This document shows positions 1 to 8,152 of a DNA stretch of 64,000 bases, in pieces (positions within the stretch are counted from its first letter, which is position 1; each line of letters starts with the position of its first letter). This DNA comes from JAIXWP01 sp041391745 (GTDB lineage Bacteria; Bacteroidota; Bacteroidia; Flavobacteriales_D; Sanyastnellaceae): positions 38,656 to 102,655 of the forward strand of contig JAWKNK010000014.1 in the NCBI GenBank assembly GCA_041391745.1, written 5' to 3'. The notes beneath the pieces are model-generated. The model did not search any database and was not told the origin of the DNA. It saw only the letters and a list, made by a program, of their open reading frames with translations. The position numbers and the translations under genes were made by a program.

Positions 1-963
1 ATGCTCCGTATCGGTATGAATAAGATTCGGAATAAGTGCCAACACCACAGAAATTTCAAAAAATTCTGACCATGGACTTCTATTGAACCTTTTATTCCAT
101 CTATCGATAACAAAAATGGCCAGCGCTACCAATACTTGAAATGAAATGACCAAGGACCAACTGGAATGGAAACCCATTGGACTCAGTACCCACATATTGT
201 AAATTCCGTAAAGTGTATTCGGACTGTCAGCGAGCAGATAATTAGGATGAAAATAAAAGTCCATCCATGCTTGAAGCAACTCCGTGTTCTTTTCAACTCC
301 CAGGAATACAATGGGTAATATCAATCCGACGGCAAAGAAAAGAATGCTCAATAGTACGTGCTTGATTTTCCCCTTAATCAAAAAATAAATACTGATAAGA
401 GCATACCAAGGTTGAAACAGTAATAGCACGCCATTAAGAATTGATGCCGTTACATTTCTTCCTTTTTGCAACAAAACGAAGACACTGAAAAATCCAATAT
501 GTAGAAATACATTCAGATTCCCCAGGTGCAATTCTCTTTCGAAATGGTCCACTAAAAACAAATTGACTAAAAGGATGAGCCAACCGAGACTTTTTGGGAT
601 CACTCCGAGGGTAATTTCTAACCAATAAATAATAAAAAGCGTGAAAACAATGAAGGAGGCTAATACTAAAAAATAATACACAGCATCAGCAAAACCATAT
701 GGAATAAATGTAAACGGAATAAATGCAACAGTGCAAATAGGAGCATACTTATAATACCCCTCACCACCGTCCAGAGAAACTCCATAAAAATCTTGCCCAT
801 CCATGAGCATTTCTGAAGCTTTATAGTAAACTTCAAAATTTGCAACACCACTGCGGTGATGCATTTTTTGGAGGATAAAATATCCCATGCATAACAATGA
901 AGATATCATGATGTATCTCATTGCTATAGGTGATTGGTATATCCACTTAAAAAAAAGTCTCAT
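1..963 (-). CDS. GT87/DUF2029-like polytopic membrane glycosyltransferase, C-terminus cut by the window edge
   Basis: An uninterrupted minus-strand frame of 321 codons runs off the left edge. It encodes a very hydrophobic protein with about seven or eight membrane segments. After the first segment comes a soluble loop with 'NFEVYYKASEMLMDG' and 'YYKYAPIC', the pattern of DUF2029/GT87 polyprenol-phosphate-mannose-type glycosyltransferases, where an acidic loop residue follows membrane helix 1. The first ATG (963) lies inside the terminator hairpin of the upstream msrA gene, so the ATG at 921 (Met15, 'MRYIMISS') is an equally good start. The substrate cannot be told. Assignment rests on topology and loop pattern only. 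Confidence 0.6.
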   Translation of the reverse strand, partial: MRLFFKWIYQSPIAMRYIMISSLLCMGYFILQKMHHRSGVANFEVYYKASEMLMDGQDFYGVSLDGGEGYYKYAPICTVAFIPFTFIPYGFADAVYYFLVLASFIVFTLFIIYWLEITLGVIPKSLGWLILLVNLFLVDHFERELHLGNLNVFLHIGFFSVFVLLQKGRNVTASILNGVLLLFQPWYALISIYFLIKGKIKHVLLSILFFAVGLILPIVFLGVEKNTELLQAWMDFYFHPNYLLADSPNTLYGIYNMWVLSPMGFHSSWSLVISFQVLVALAIFVIDRWNKRFNRSPWSEFFEISVVLALIPNLIHTDTEH

Positions 964-992
964 CCGCTGCTAATTTAACAGAGGATGAGACT
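956..992 (-). terminator. Rho-independent terminator after msrA
   Basis: Perfect 10-bp arms AGTCTCATCC (956-965) and GGATGAGACT (983-992) with a 17-nt loop. Read leftward, the stem is followed by a T-run (complement of the A-run at 949-955). It ends the msrA transcript and overlaps the first possible start codon of the next gene. Confidence 0.75.
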
Positions 993-1014
993 TAAATCTC
1001 TAATTTCCTGAATT

Positions 1015-1674
1015 CTATTTCTTTTCTTTCAACAAAGCCTCGAATTTCTTCTTGAATTTGTCAATTTTAGGGGTGATCACCATCGCGCAGTAAGGTTGTG
1101 TGCCGTTCAGGTTATAATAATCCTGATGATAATCTTCTGCTTTGTAAAAATTGGAGAATGCGGTAATTTCTGTTACAACTGGGTTCGACCAGTTTTTACT
1201 TTCATCGGCAGCTTTTTTAGCAATCTCAGCAACTTCCTTTTGCGCCTCCGAATGATAGAATATAGCAGAGCGATACTGTGTTCCCACATCTGCACCTTGC
1301 TGGTTTAAAGTGGTGGGATCATGCGTTGCAAAAAAGACCTCCAGAAGTGTTGCAAAACTTACTTCTTTGGGATCAAAAGTGATTTGAACCACCTCTGCAT
1401 GCCCTGTATTTCCGTTACAAACCTCTTTGTAGGAAGGGTTTTTAATTGTACCTCCACTGTATCCACTTTCCACTTTTTTCACTCCTTTGATATCTTGAAA
1501 TACAGCTTCAACACACCAAAAACATCCCGCGCCAAGAGTGGCTACTTCTAAACTGTCCATTGAATTAATTTTTTCGTCATTTGCTACTGGTTGAAACGTT
1601 CCTTGCTGAGCACTACCGCAACTCGAGGCTAGAACCAGCAAGCCCGTCATCAAACCTAAAATTTTTGTGTACAT
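1015..1674 (-). CDS. msrA: Peptide-methionine (S)-S-oxide reductase MsrA, lipoprotein form
   Basis: 219 aa. It reduces methionine-S-sulfoxide in oxidised proteins. The N-terminus is a lipoprotein signal with lipobox LASSC (Cys19), so the enzyme should be membrane-anchored outside the cytoplasm, where it would repair exported proteins. The MsrA hallmark GCFWC holds the catalytic Cys51, with Cys54 close by. 'THDPT', 'VGTQYRS' and 'AEDYHQDYY' are conserved substrate-pocket motifs, and Cys196 near the C-terminus ('PYCAMV') is a likely resolving cysteine. A terminator follows directly. The family call is very secure; the periplasmic location is inferred from the signal. Confidence 0.95.
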   Translation of the reverse strand: MYTKILGLMTGLLVLASSCGSAQQGTFQPVANDEKINSMDSLEVATLGAGCFWCVEAVFQDIKGVKKVESGYSGGTIKNPSYKEVCNGNTGHAEVVQITFDPKEVSFATLLEVFFATHDPTTLNQQGADVGTQYRSAIFYHSEAQKEVAEIAKKAADESKNWSNPVVTEITAFSNFYKAEDYHQDYYNLNGTQPYCAMVITPKIDKFKKKFEALLKEKK

Positions 1675-1704
1675 GGTTAATTGTTTTTAATGAAACAAAA
1701 AACT

Positions 1705-1932
1705 TCAACCCATGTTTTTTTGCTCTCCTGAATCTTTTCTAAATATTTGTTGAATCAGATAAATCGCAACCGCACTTATAAGCAGAATAATCAAAGATTG
1801 AACACTCTTCCAAAAGTACTGGCGGAGATAATTCCAATCAATTATATCCCAAATTCCGAGCAACGCTAATATCGTAACAGCCAAAACTAGAACTGAAAGC
1901 AATACAGCAAAAACATTTCTTGAAGTACCCAT
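1705..1932 (-). CDS. Small two-helix membrane protein, unknown function
   Basis: 75 aa with two predicted membrane segments (about residues 9-28 and 44-63) joined by a short loop ('DIIDWNYLRQYFWKS') and a charged tail. It lies 30 bp upstream of msrA on the same strand and 81 bp after the DUF5723 gene, so it could be co-transcribed with either. I do not recognise a family. The steady hydrophobic pattern and ATG start support a real gene. Confidence 0.6.
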   Translation of the reverse strand: MGTSRNVFAVLLSVLVLAVTILALLGIWDIIDWNYLRQYFWKSVQSLIILLISAVAIYLIQQIFRKDSGEQKNMG

Positions 1933-2013
1933 AGTTTATAAATTATGGATACAATATACGACGTTAGCTGTCATTGCGTCCTTACAATAAGTCTCAAAAA
2001 ATCTGTTAAAGAA

Positions 2014-3474
2014 TTAGAAGCGGAATCTTAGGAAGCCTCCTGCTGCCGAAACGGTTGGTTGTTTTTCAGTAAAAAATGTAATGATGTCCCTAGAAGCAAT
2101 ACCGCATTCATATGCGCCTTGACCTATCGTGAAGGTCACTCCTGCTGGGATTTTCATATCATAGTTTCCACCTGTCAAATAACCCATAGATAAATGTACC
2201 CATCTCACCGGGCTAAATTGAGCACCAACTGCAATTGAAGCTTTTTCAAATGAACCCGGAGATTCATTAAATGAGTTTACGACGTCCACCCCTGCTTTGA
2301 ATTTATCATTCAATTTAAACCCTCCACCTAATCGAATAACAGAAGGCAGCTTTGTAGTCAGGCTTTGCTCTCCTTTCCAACTAACCAAGCCTTGCCCACC
2401 CGAAAGTGCTGCAATTTGCTCATAGAAATTTAAGTTATTCAATCCAGCGTTTGCGTAGTCTGTGATTGTTATATCATTTAGCCCATAAACATTGCCATCC
2501 CACCTCATTTGGCCAATATCCGTCACTGCAGCGCTCAAAAATATTTTATCCTTAATAATGACAGTCGTTCCAATATCAACACCAAATCCACGTCCCACAG
2601 GTGTCAAATTCTTTGCATCACTCGATAAGGATGAGGGATTATTTTCAACCAAATCACCATAGTCAATATTAAAAACCGGTGATAAAGCACTGAAAGCCGA
2701 AACTTGACCGTTGTTGGCATAGAGTTCCAATAGTCCTTGACCTATCAAATATTTCAAGCCAATACCACCAAACACTTTAAGGTTGTCTGTATTGATAATT
2801 TGCTTTCCATAAGCAAAGTTGAATTCTCTAACCCAGCTAAAACGAAAGTTTGTTCCTTGAACCAAATCGGTAATAGAACTAGGATTGATGTTGTTTATTC
2901 CTTGTATGATCAAAGCCAAACTGTCATCAGAAATATTGGGATATGCATCAATAGTATCACCCGAACTCAAAACATATTGATTAAAATAATCCGCTGTATA
3001 ACCCAACCAGAGAAGGTCTGACACTTTCGGACCAAGTTGAGAATAGTAATCTACCTTATCTCGAATACTGAAAGCGAATGACCCCAATTTTTCTGTTTGA
3101 AGAGAAAATCCGGTAACCATTACATCAATATCAGCAGCGTTTGGCTCTTGACTGAACTGTATAGCATAGTCCAACTTCTCTTGCCTTGAAAGGTCCTTAA
3201 AATCACCACCAAATAGATTTTTTCTGACTTCATCCTTGGTAAGCATCCCTGAATAAACAGAAGCTCCAAATTCCGCCAAACCCATTGCCATTCGCTTTCC
3301 TTCAAAAGGCGAAGCTATATCCAAGTTTGCCGGATTCAGCCCAATTGATTGATAGTCGGTAGAAAACGTGGTGGCAAGCCCGTGTCCAGTGAGCGTGAAA
3401 GCAGTTTGTTCTGTTTGACCAAACAACGTTGAAACAACGATGAGTAAACAAGATATGACGGTAATTTTTTTCAT
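2014..3474 (-). CDS. DUF5723-like outer-membrane beta-barrel protein
   Basis: 486 aa with a clear signal peptide (cleavage after 'STLFGQ'). The mature start contains 'STDYQSIGLNPANL', the N-terminal signature of Bacteroidota FadL/PorV-type barrels (compare DUF5723), followed by alternating amphipathic beta strands to a C-terminal 'AGGFLRFRF' ending in an aromatic residue, as outer-membrane barrels do. Function unknown; a transport or surface-attachment role is guesswork. It lies 10 bp after the pyruvyl transferase gene, suggesting an operon with it and the secreted protein upstream of that. Confidence 0.7.
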   Translation of the reverse strand: MKKITVISCLLIVVSTLFGQTEQTAFTLTGHGLATTFSTDYQSIGLNPANLDIASPFEGKRMAMGLAEFGASVYSGMLTKDEVRKNLFGGDFKDLSRQEKLDYAIQFSQEPNAADIDVMVTGFSLQTEKLGSFAFSIRDKVDYYSQLGPKVSDLLWLGYTADYFNQYVLSSGDTIDAYPNISDDSLALIIQGINNINPSSITDLVQGTNFRFSWVREFNFAYGKQIINTDNLKVFGGIGLKYLIGQGLLELYANNGQVSAFSALSPVFNIDYGDLVENNPSSLSSDAKNLTPVGRGFGVDIGTTVIIKDKIFLSAAVTDIGQMRWDGNVYGLNDITITDYANAGLNNLNFYEQIAALSGGQGLVSWKGEQSLTTKLPSVIRLGGGFKLNDKFKAGVDVVNSFNESPGSFEKASIAVGAQFSPVRWVHLSMGYLTGGNYDMKIPAGVTFTIGQGAYECGIASRDIITFFTEKQPTVSAAGGFLRFRF

Positions 3475-3484
3475 GGTCTTTTGG

Positions 3485-4636
3485 TTAAGGAAGCTGCAAG
3501 ATAAACTTTTTCATTTCTTCAAAATGCACATCTATAGAAGATCGGGTCATCTTAGTGCGAGGATTTCCATGAACACACTCATACTCCAAATTCAGTAATA
3601 CATCATCTACCACTTCTTGGTATGCTTCCAATTCCTTCCCCATTCCAACGGCATAGGAGAGTTTTTTCACTCCACCCATTGCTTTGTACATCAAATTCGC
3701 ATCAGACCGATTGAATTTTGGTAAAGTGTAATACCCATCCAACATCATTCCGCCCATTACTGTAACGAACCCTTTTCCACGACTATCTTCATTTATAAGG
3801 ATGCTTGGAATAGACATCGATGATGCGTGAATGTGCGCATGGACGCGATACCCAATATGTACGTCACAATTTTGATATACTTCAACGAGTCTTTTTTCAC
3901 TGCCAGAAATATCTTCAATGGAAATTTGATTCTTCTCAAAAAAATCGACCATTGCTTTTTGTCCTTCTTGATCTAACTTAATACTGTGATGGAAATAAAC
4001 TACTATAGCTTCTTTTCCATATTTCGATGCTAGTGCCAATATCAATCGCTGCATCTGAGATTTCATACTAGAACTTGTCAAATATGAAACACCTAAAGAG
4101 AAGGCAATTTTGCTAATTGACTTAATACTGGAAACGTTCGAACCTATTTTATCCAACTCGTAAAGCGCTGGACATCCGGACATCACAAAGTTCTTATAGC
4201 CTTTGTGCAATAGGACATTCAACGTATGATAATCTCTCACACTACTCTTAAAAGGTGCTTTTTCAATACGATCCAGAAGTTTTTTGGTCGCATTTGAAAA
4301 AAGGTAGGAAGATGTATTCTGCCAATGTCCCGATTCTTCCTTATATCCCACTCCCATAGTGAGAACAGGAACTTTTAATTCATCAAGATTTTTAACTAAC
4401 GGAAAGACATTGGGATACATGCTGCCTTGAAGGGCTGGACCTCCCAATAAAATGAGGGCCTTGGAATGATTCACAACCTCAACTTGTTCTGAGGTCAACT
4501 CTTTCCAACCATCAAAATCAATAATCTCAACATCAGGTCGCAAAGCTGCAAACAACTTTTTCGCTTTGTACTTTATAAGAAAATCACCAGCATTGTTTTT
4601 TCCGCCAGTAAGTATTACGTATTGAGATTTTTGCAT
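3485..4636 (-). CDS. Polysaccharide pyruvyl transferase family protein
   Basis: 383 aa, cytoplasmic. The N-terminus 'YVILTGGKNNAGDFLI' and 'LILLGGPALQ', the middle 'VVYFHHS' and the later 'DVHIGYRVHAHIHA' match the polysaccharide pyruvyl transferase fold (PF04230, GT-B-like), where the H-x-R-x-H region lies in the active site. Members add ketal pyruvate to exopolysaccharide or cell-wall sugars using phosphoenolpyruvate. The acceptor sugar is unknown and no capsule cluster is visible nearby. It sits 9 bp from the secreted protein gene upstream and 10 bp from the DUF5723 gene downstream. Confidence 0.8.
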   Translation of the reverse strand: MQKSQYVILTGGKNNAGDFLIKYKAKKLFAALRPDVEIIDFDGWKELTSEQVEVVNHSKALILLGGPALQGSMYPNVFPLVKNLDELKVPVLTMGVGYKEESGHWQNTSSYLFSNATKKLLDRIEKAPFKSSVRDYHTLNVLLHKGYKNFVMSGCPALYELDKIGSNVSSIKSISKIAFSLGVSYLTSSSMKSQMQRLILALASKYGKEAIVVYFHHSIKLDQEGQKAMVDFFEKNQISIEDISGSEKRLVEVYQNCDVHIGYRVHAHIHASSMSIPSILINEDSRGKGFVTVMGGMMLDGYYTLPKFNRSDANLMYKAMGGVKKLSYAVGMGKELEAYQEVVDDVLLNLEYECVHGNPRTKMTRSSIDVHFEEMKKFILQLP

Positions 4637-4645
4637 AAGCTCTTA

Positions 4646-5782
4646 TTAAGGCTTAGCAAAGATACTTTCTTTATATAAATATCTCTTCTGAGAGCTTTCA
4701 AAAGGTCGATAGATATAATATACCTCACCATTAAAGACTTTTATTTTCTCCACATACTTGAAATACAACCGAATCACATGGGTCATTTCTCCAGTATTTG
4801 TGGCTATTTCGAACAATTCTACATTGCCATTATGATTCGTAGTTGTGTAGAAGGTCTGATTAGAATTATCCTTTAGTATTTCTTCCGACCATTTCCCTCT
4901 CTTTTTATTCAAATGATAATCGATATTACTCGAACTCAATTCTTTCCCCACAAACGAATATCGGATTATAGCATTCGCATTATGATTGAAAACCACCCAT
5001 TGGTTTCCTTGGGTAAATGCCGGATTATTTAATTCTTCAAAGTAGTATTTATCCTGAAATCCAGACATAAACGCAGCAACCACTTCCTTTTGAACGCCCG
5101 TACTCAACTCGTAATTCATGGCGACCACCTTATCCTTCGGGTGTAAATATTTGTATTCACTCATGAATAAATCTCGCCCCACTTTATCTTCAATATGAAT
5201 GAGCTTTGTGTTGGAATTGGCTGCTGAGCAATGCAGGTATAAATCCATATAAGGCAGGTCTGCCGAAAACGTTGATATCATCGAATATCCAAGAATCTCT
5301 CCTATAACTGGGGCAATTTCTAAGTCAAAATCGTCTTTACTCGTCACCTCATCAAATCGATTCGCGGCAATATCCAAATGTAAAAAAGCATGATGCGTTT
5401 CCACAAAAACACCAAAAACGGGATGATCCACCAATCCCATTACTAAATCAGGAATCATCAGGCGTGCCGTGTCTTGATCTGCTCTGACAAGCAAAAGAGA
5501 AGCACCGTTAAATAGGGTGATCTTTGAATCTTCTTGACGCTTCCATCGTTCCTCTTTCTGGTAAGTAAGTAGAATTAAAATGGAATCTGAAACAATGAAA
5601 TCTGCAACATTTAACGCTTTACTTCCCCACACCGAGTCGGGTTCGTATGGCTTAATGGTCACGGGCAGTAAATCACCTGACCAAATATTATCCGTTCCAG
5701 TGGTATCTTTTTGAGCATGCAAAACAACCGCATTGAAAATCAAAACGGCAAACAAGAAAGTATTTGTGAGTTTTGTTTTCAT
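4646..5782 (-). CDS. Secreted protein of unknown function
   Basis: 378 aa with a signal peptide ending near 'VVLHAQ'. The rest is soluble and rich in short beta-strand-like segments ('TKLIHIEDKVG', 'NAIIRYSFVG', 'VFNGEVYYIYR'), which would suit a beta-propeller or similar repeat fold, but no catalytic motif stands out and I do not recognise the family. It begins a tight minus-strand group with the pyruvyl transferase and the DUF5723 barrel, downstream of a strong terminator, so it probably has its own promoter. Confidence 0.65.
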   Translation of the reverse strand: MKTKLTNTFLFAVLIFNAVVLHAQKDTTGTDNIWSGDLLPVTIKPYEPDSVWGSKALNVADFIVSDSILILLTYQKEERWKRQEDSKITLFNGASLLLVRADQDTARLMIPDLVMGLVDHPVFGVFVETHHAFLHLDIAANRFDEVTSKDDFDLEIAPVIGEILGYSMISTFSADLPYMDLYLHCSAANSNTKLIHIEDKVGRDLFMSEYKYLHPKDKVVAMNYELSTGVQKEVVAAFMSGFQDKYYFEELNNPAFTQGNQWVVFNHNANAIIRYSFVGKELSSSNIDYHLNKKRGKWSEEILKDNSNQTFYTTTNHNGNVELFEIATNTGEMTHVIRLYFKYVEKIKVFNGEVYYIYRPFESSQKRYLYKESIFAKP

Positions 5783-5842
5783 ATCGTAGGCATTTCAGGA
5801 AGGATGCAGCCAAAAACTCGGATTCCATAAATGAACAAAAAA

Positions 5843-5871
5843 AAATCCCCTTTTCAATGAAAAGGGGATTT
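5843..5871 (-). terminator. Rho-independent terminator of the DUF1573 gene
   Basis: Perfect arms AAATCCCCTTTT (5843-5854) and AAAAGGGGATTT (5860-5871) with a 5-nt loop. Leftward reading gives a T-run from the A-run at 5836-5844. It lies 22 bp after the DUF1573 stop codon. Confidence 0.85.
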
Positions 5872-5892
5872 ATATATCAATATTTAAATTGA

Positions 5893-6402
5893 TTATTTTC
5901 CTTCTACTTCTACGAATGCTTTGATCGTAAGAATCGTTTGAAGTGGCTCTGTATTAGCAGTCAACGTTACTGTCTTTTGTTGCTTGTTACTCTTACCAGC
6001 ACTATTGAATTTCACATGAATTTCAGCAGTTGCTCCTGGCAATACTGGATCCTTTGGATATTCAGGAACGGTGCAACCACATGAACCTTTAGCATTTTCG
6101 ATGATTAATGGCTCAGAACCAGTGTTCTTGAACTTGAAAGAATGGTCTTTAACATCACCTTGTTTAATGTTTCCGAAATCAAATTCAGTTTCTTCGAAAG
6201 AAATTGTTGTTTTCGCGCGTCCTTCAGATGCAGCACCAACAGTAGATTGCTGTGGGTTGCTTCCTTTAGGAGCTACCTCTGCTTGGGTAGGAGTAGCTTC
6301 ACGTGATTCGATTTTTTCTGTGCTACCTGTCATTCTAAATGCGATTAGACCTAGCACTCCAGCAATTACTACTAGTAATCCGACTTTAACACCGTTGCTC
6401 AT
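5893..6402 (-). CDS. DUF1573 domain protein, membrane-anchored
   Basis: 169 aa: an N-terminal membrane anchor (residues 6-23), a low-complexity linker (about 28-65) and a C-terminal Ig-like DUF1573 domain with 'FDFGNIKQGDVKDHSFKFKNTG', 'SCGCTVPEYP' and 'LPGATAEIHVKF', the family's landmarks. DUF1573 proteins are common extracytoplasmic proteins of Bacteroidota with no assigned function. It follows the S41 protease by 23 bp and is closed by a terminator, so the two genes probably form one transcript. Confidence 0.85.
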   Translation of the reverse strand: MSNGVKVGLLVVIAGVLGLIAFRMTGSTEKIESREATPTQAEVAPKGSNPQQSTVGAASEGRAKTTISFEETEFDFGNIKQGDVKDHSFKFKNTGSEPLIIENAKGSCGCTVPEYPKDPVLPGATAEIHVKFNSAGKSNKQQKTVTLTANTEPLQTILTIKAFVEVEGK

Positions 6403-6425
6403 TTTGTATTCTTTTTTGTTTTGGT

Positions 6426-8051
6426 TTATTTCTTTTTAACCTTTGACTTAGACTTCTCAGAGCCCAAATTAAGGTCTTCAAATGTCTTACTTTTTATTGC
6501 TTCAACTGCTTTTTTTAACGCTGGGTTAAGATGATTTATCACTCGATAAAAGCCCTCATTTCCGTACAAATCCCTAGCAACCAATGCCTTAGTTCTAATT
6601 TTAATAGAATTTTCACTGATTTTAAATCCTGCTTCGTCAAAGGGAATCTCCTCTTTTTCCCCTGCCGCAATCATATCTTTCATTTCCGCCTCACTCAAGT
6701 TCCATTCATTCACAAATTGATCTAGTGTGGGATACTTTTTCAAAAGCTCATCTCTATTTTTATCAGTGAAGGTCAAAGCCCACTCGTTATTAATTCCAGA
6801 GCGAATCAAAGCTGAAAAATAATCGCTGTTCTCAGTGGTATCTAATGGTACGAAAATATCAGGAATGATACCGCCTCCACCATAAACCTCACGATGATTT
6901 ATGTAAGTGTAATACTTCAAAGAATCAGGCATTTGTATGCTGTCCATTGAGAAATATTCACCGTGCTTAAATCGTGTTTCTTTATCTCTTAAATATGCGT
7001 CTAGTCCATCCTCATATGGCTTTTGAATGCATCTGCCTGTTGGGGTGTAGTATCGTTGAACAGTTAATCTCATGCTCGAACCATCTCCAAAATTCATCTG
7101 ACGCTGCACCAATCCTTTACCGAAAGAACGGCGTCCCACAATCAAACCACGATCCCAGTCTTGAATGGCACCAGATACAATTTCACTTGCACTCGCCGTA
7201 GATTCATCTATCAAAATCGCCAACTTGCCATTCTCAAATAGGCCGGCCAAGTTAGGATTAGTCGTTTCGTCGTGTCGTGGAAATGACTTACCCTCTGTGT
7301 ATACAATCAATTTGTCGCCAGAAAGAAACTCATCGGCCATTTCCACTGCTGTATTGAGGTAGCCTCCGCCATTCCCTTGAAGGTCTAGCACAAGGCTTGT
7401 CATGCCCTTCGCCTTCAGATCAACCAAAGCGGCACGAAGTTCCTCCATAGTCGTTTTGGCGAATCTTGCCACTTTCACGTAGCCAATTCCTGGCTCCAAC
7501 ATAAATGCAGCATCCACAGAGTAGATTGGAATATTATCTCTTGTAATTTCAAATGGAATCAGACCTTTCACGCCCTTGCGCTGAATGCCTACTTTAACTT
7601 TAGTACCTTTTGGTCCTTTTAATCTAGAAGCGACTCCTGAATTTTTAATTCCAATTCCGGCTACTACTTCTCCATCCACTTCTATGATTTTATCTCCTGC
7701 CTTAATTCCAAGTTTTTCTGAAGGCCCACCACTGATTGGTTCCACCACATAAATGGTATCCTTTAGAATATTGAAGGAAACGCCAATACCCGAGAAACTT
7801 CCCTGAAGCGGTTCATTAGACTCTTTCATTTCCTCAGCTGTGAAATAGCTAGAATGAGGATCCAAGTTCTCTAATAAGGCAATGATTGCTTTTTCTGTAA
7901 GTGCTGGAGCATCAACCGAATCAACATAGAGATGCTCTACATAATTTAATAATAACGCAAACTTTTCTGTTGTTGCTTGAGGATTCGATGGTTGTGCAAA
8001 TGCTTTTGACGTAGATATCAAAAGCAGAAAAAAGAAAATAATTCTATTCAT
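6426..8051 (-). CDS. C-terminal processing serine protease, S41 family
   Basis: 541 aa, exported (signal peptide ends near 'SKAFAQ'). Order: N-terminal S41 helical region, PDZ domain (about 85-165) and S41 catalytic core (about 180-370). 'LDLQGNGGG' (222-230), 'ESTASASE' and 'SFGKGLVQ' are the core motifs. Catalytic Ser287 and Lys312 form the expected Ser-Lys dyad 25 residues apart. The Lys-rich tail is usual in Bacteroidota members. CtpA/Prc proteases trim C-termini of envelope proteins in the periplasm. A TAnnTTTG box lies about 30 bp upstream. Confidence 0.93.
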   Translation of the reverse strand: MNRIIFFFLLLISTSKAFAQPSNPQATTEKFALLLNYVEHLYVDSVDAPALTEKAIIALLENLDPHSSYFTAEEMKESNEPLQGSFSGIGVSFNILKDTIYVVEPISGGPSEKLGIKAGDKIIEVDGEVVAGIGIKNSGVASRLKGPKGTKVKVGIQRKGVKGLIPFEITRDNIPIYSVDAAFMLEPGIGYVKVARFAKTTMEELRAALVDLKAKGMTSLVLDLQGNGGGYLNTAVEMADEFLSGDKLIVYTEGKSFPRHDETTNPNLAGLFENGKLAILIDESTASASEIVSGAIQDWDRGLIVGRRSFGKGLVQRQMNFGDGSSMRLTVQRYYTPTGRCIQKPYEDGLDAYLRDKETRFKHGEYFSMDSIQMPDSLKYYTYINHREVYGGGGIIPDIFVPLDTTENSDYFSALIRSGINNEWALTFTDKNRDELLKKYPTLDQFVNEWNLSEAEMKDMIAAGEKEEIPFDEAGFKISENSIKIRTKALVARDLYGNEGFYRVINHLNPALKKAVEAIKSKTFEDLNLGSEKSKSKVKKK

Positions 8052-8081
8052 AAATTACTTTTTCAATGAAAATGAGAGTTT

Positions 8082-8089
8082 CAAATGTA
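8082..8089 (-). promoter_or_regulatory. -7 box of the S41 protease/DUF1573 operon
   Basis: TACATTTG on the minus strand matches the Bacteroidota -7 consensus TAnnTTTG, 30 bp upstream of the start and downstream of the typA terminator. No good -33 TTG at 19-22 bp. Confidence 0.45.
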
Positions 8090-8125
8090 ACCAACCTTTT
8101 CATTAATCGGGCCACAAAAAAAAGT

Positions 8126-8148
8126 TAAGGCGCCCATTGGGCGCCTTA
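8126..8148 (-). terminator. Rho-independent terminator of typA
   Basis: GC-rich stem TAAGGCGCCC (8126-8135) / GGGCGCCTTA (8139-8148) with a 3-nt loop. It is followed leftward by T9 (A-run 8115-8123) and lies 5 bp after the typA stop codon. Confidence 0.9.
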
Positions 8149-8152
8149 CTTT

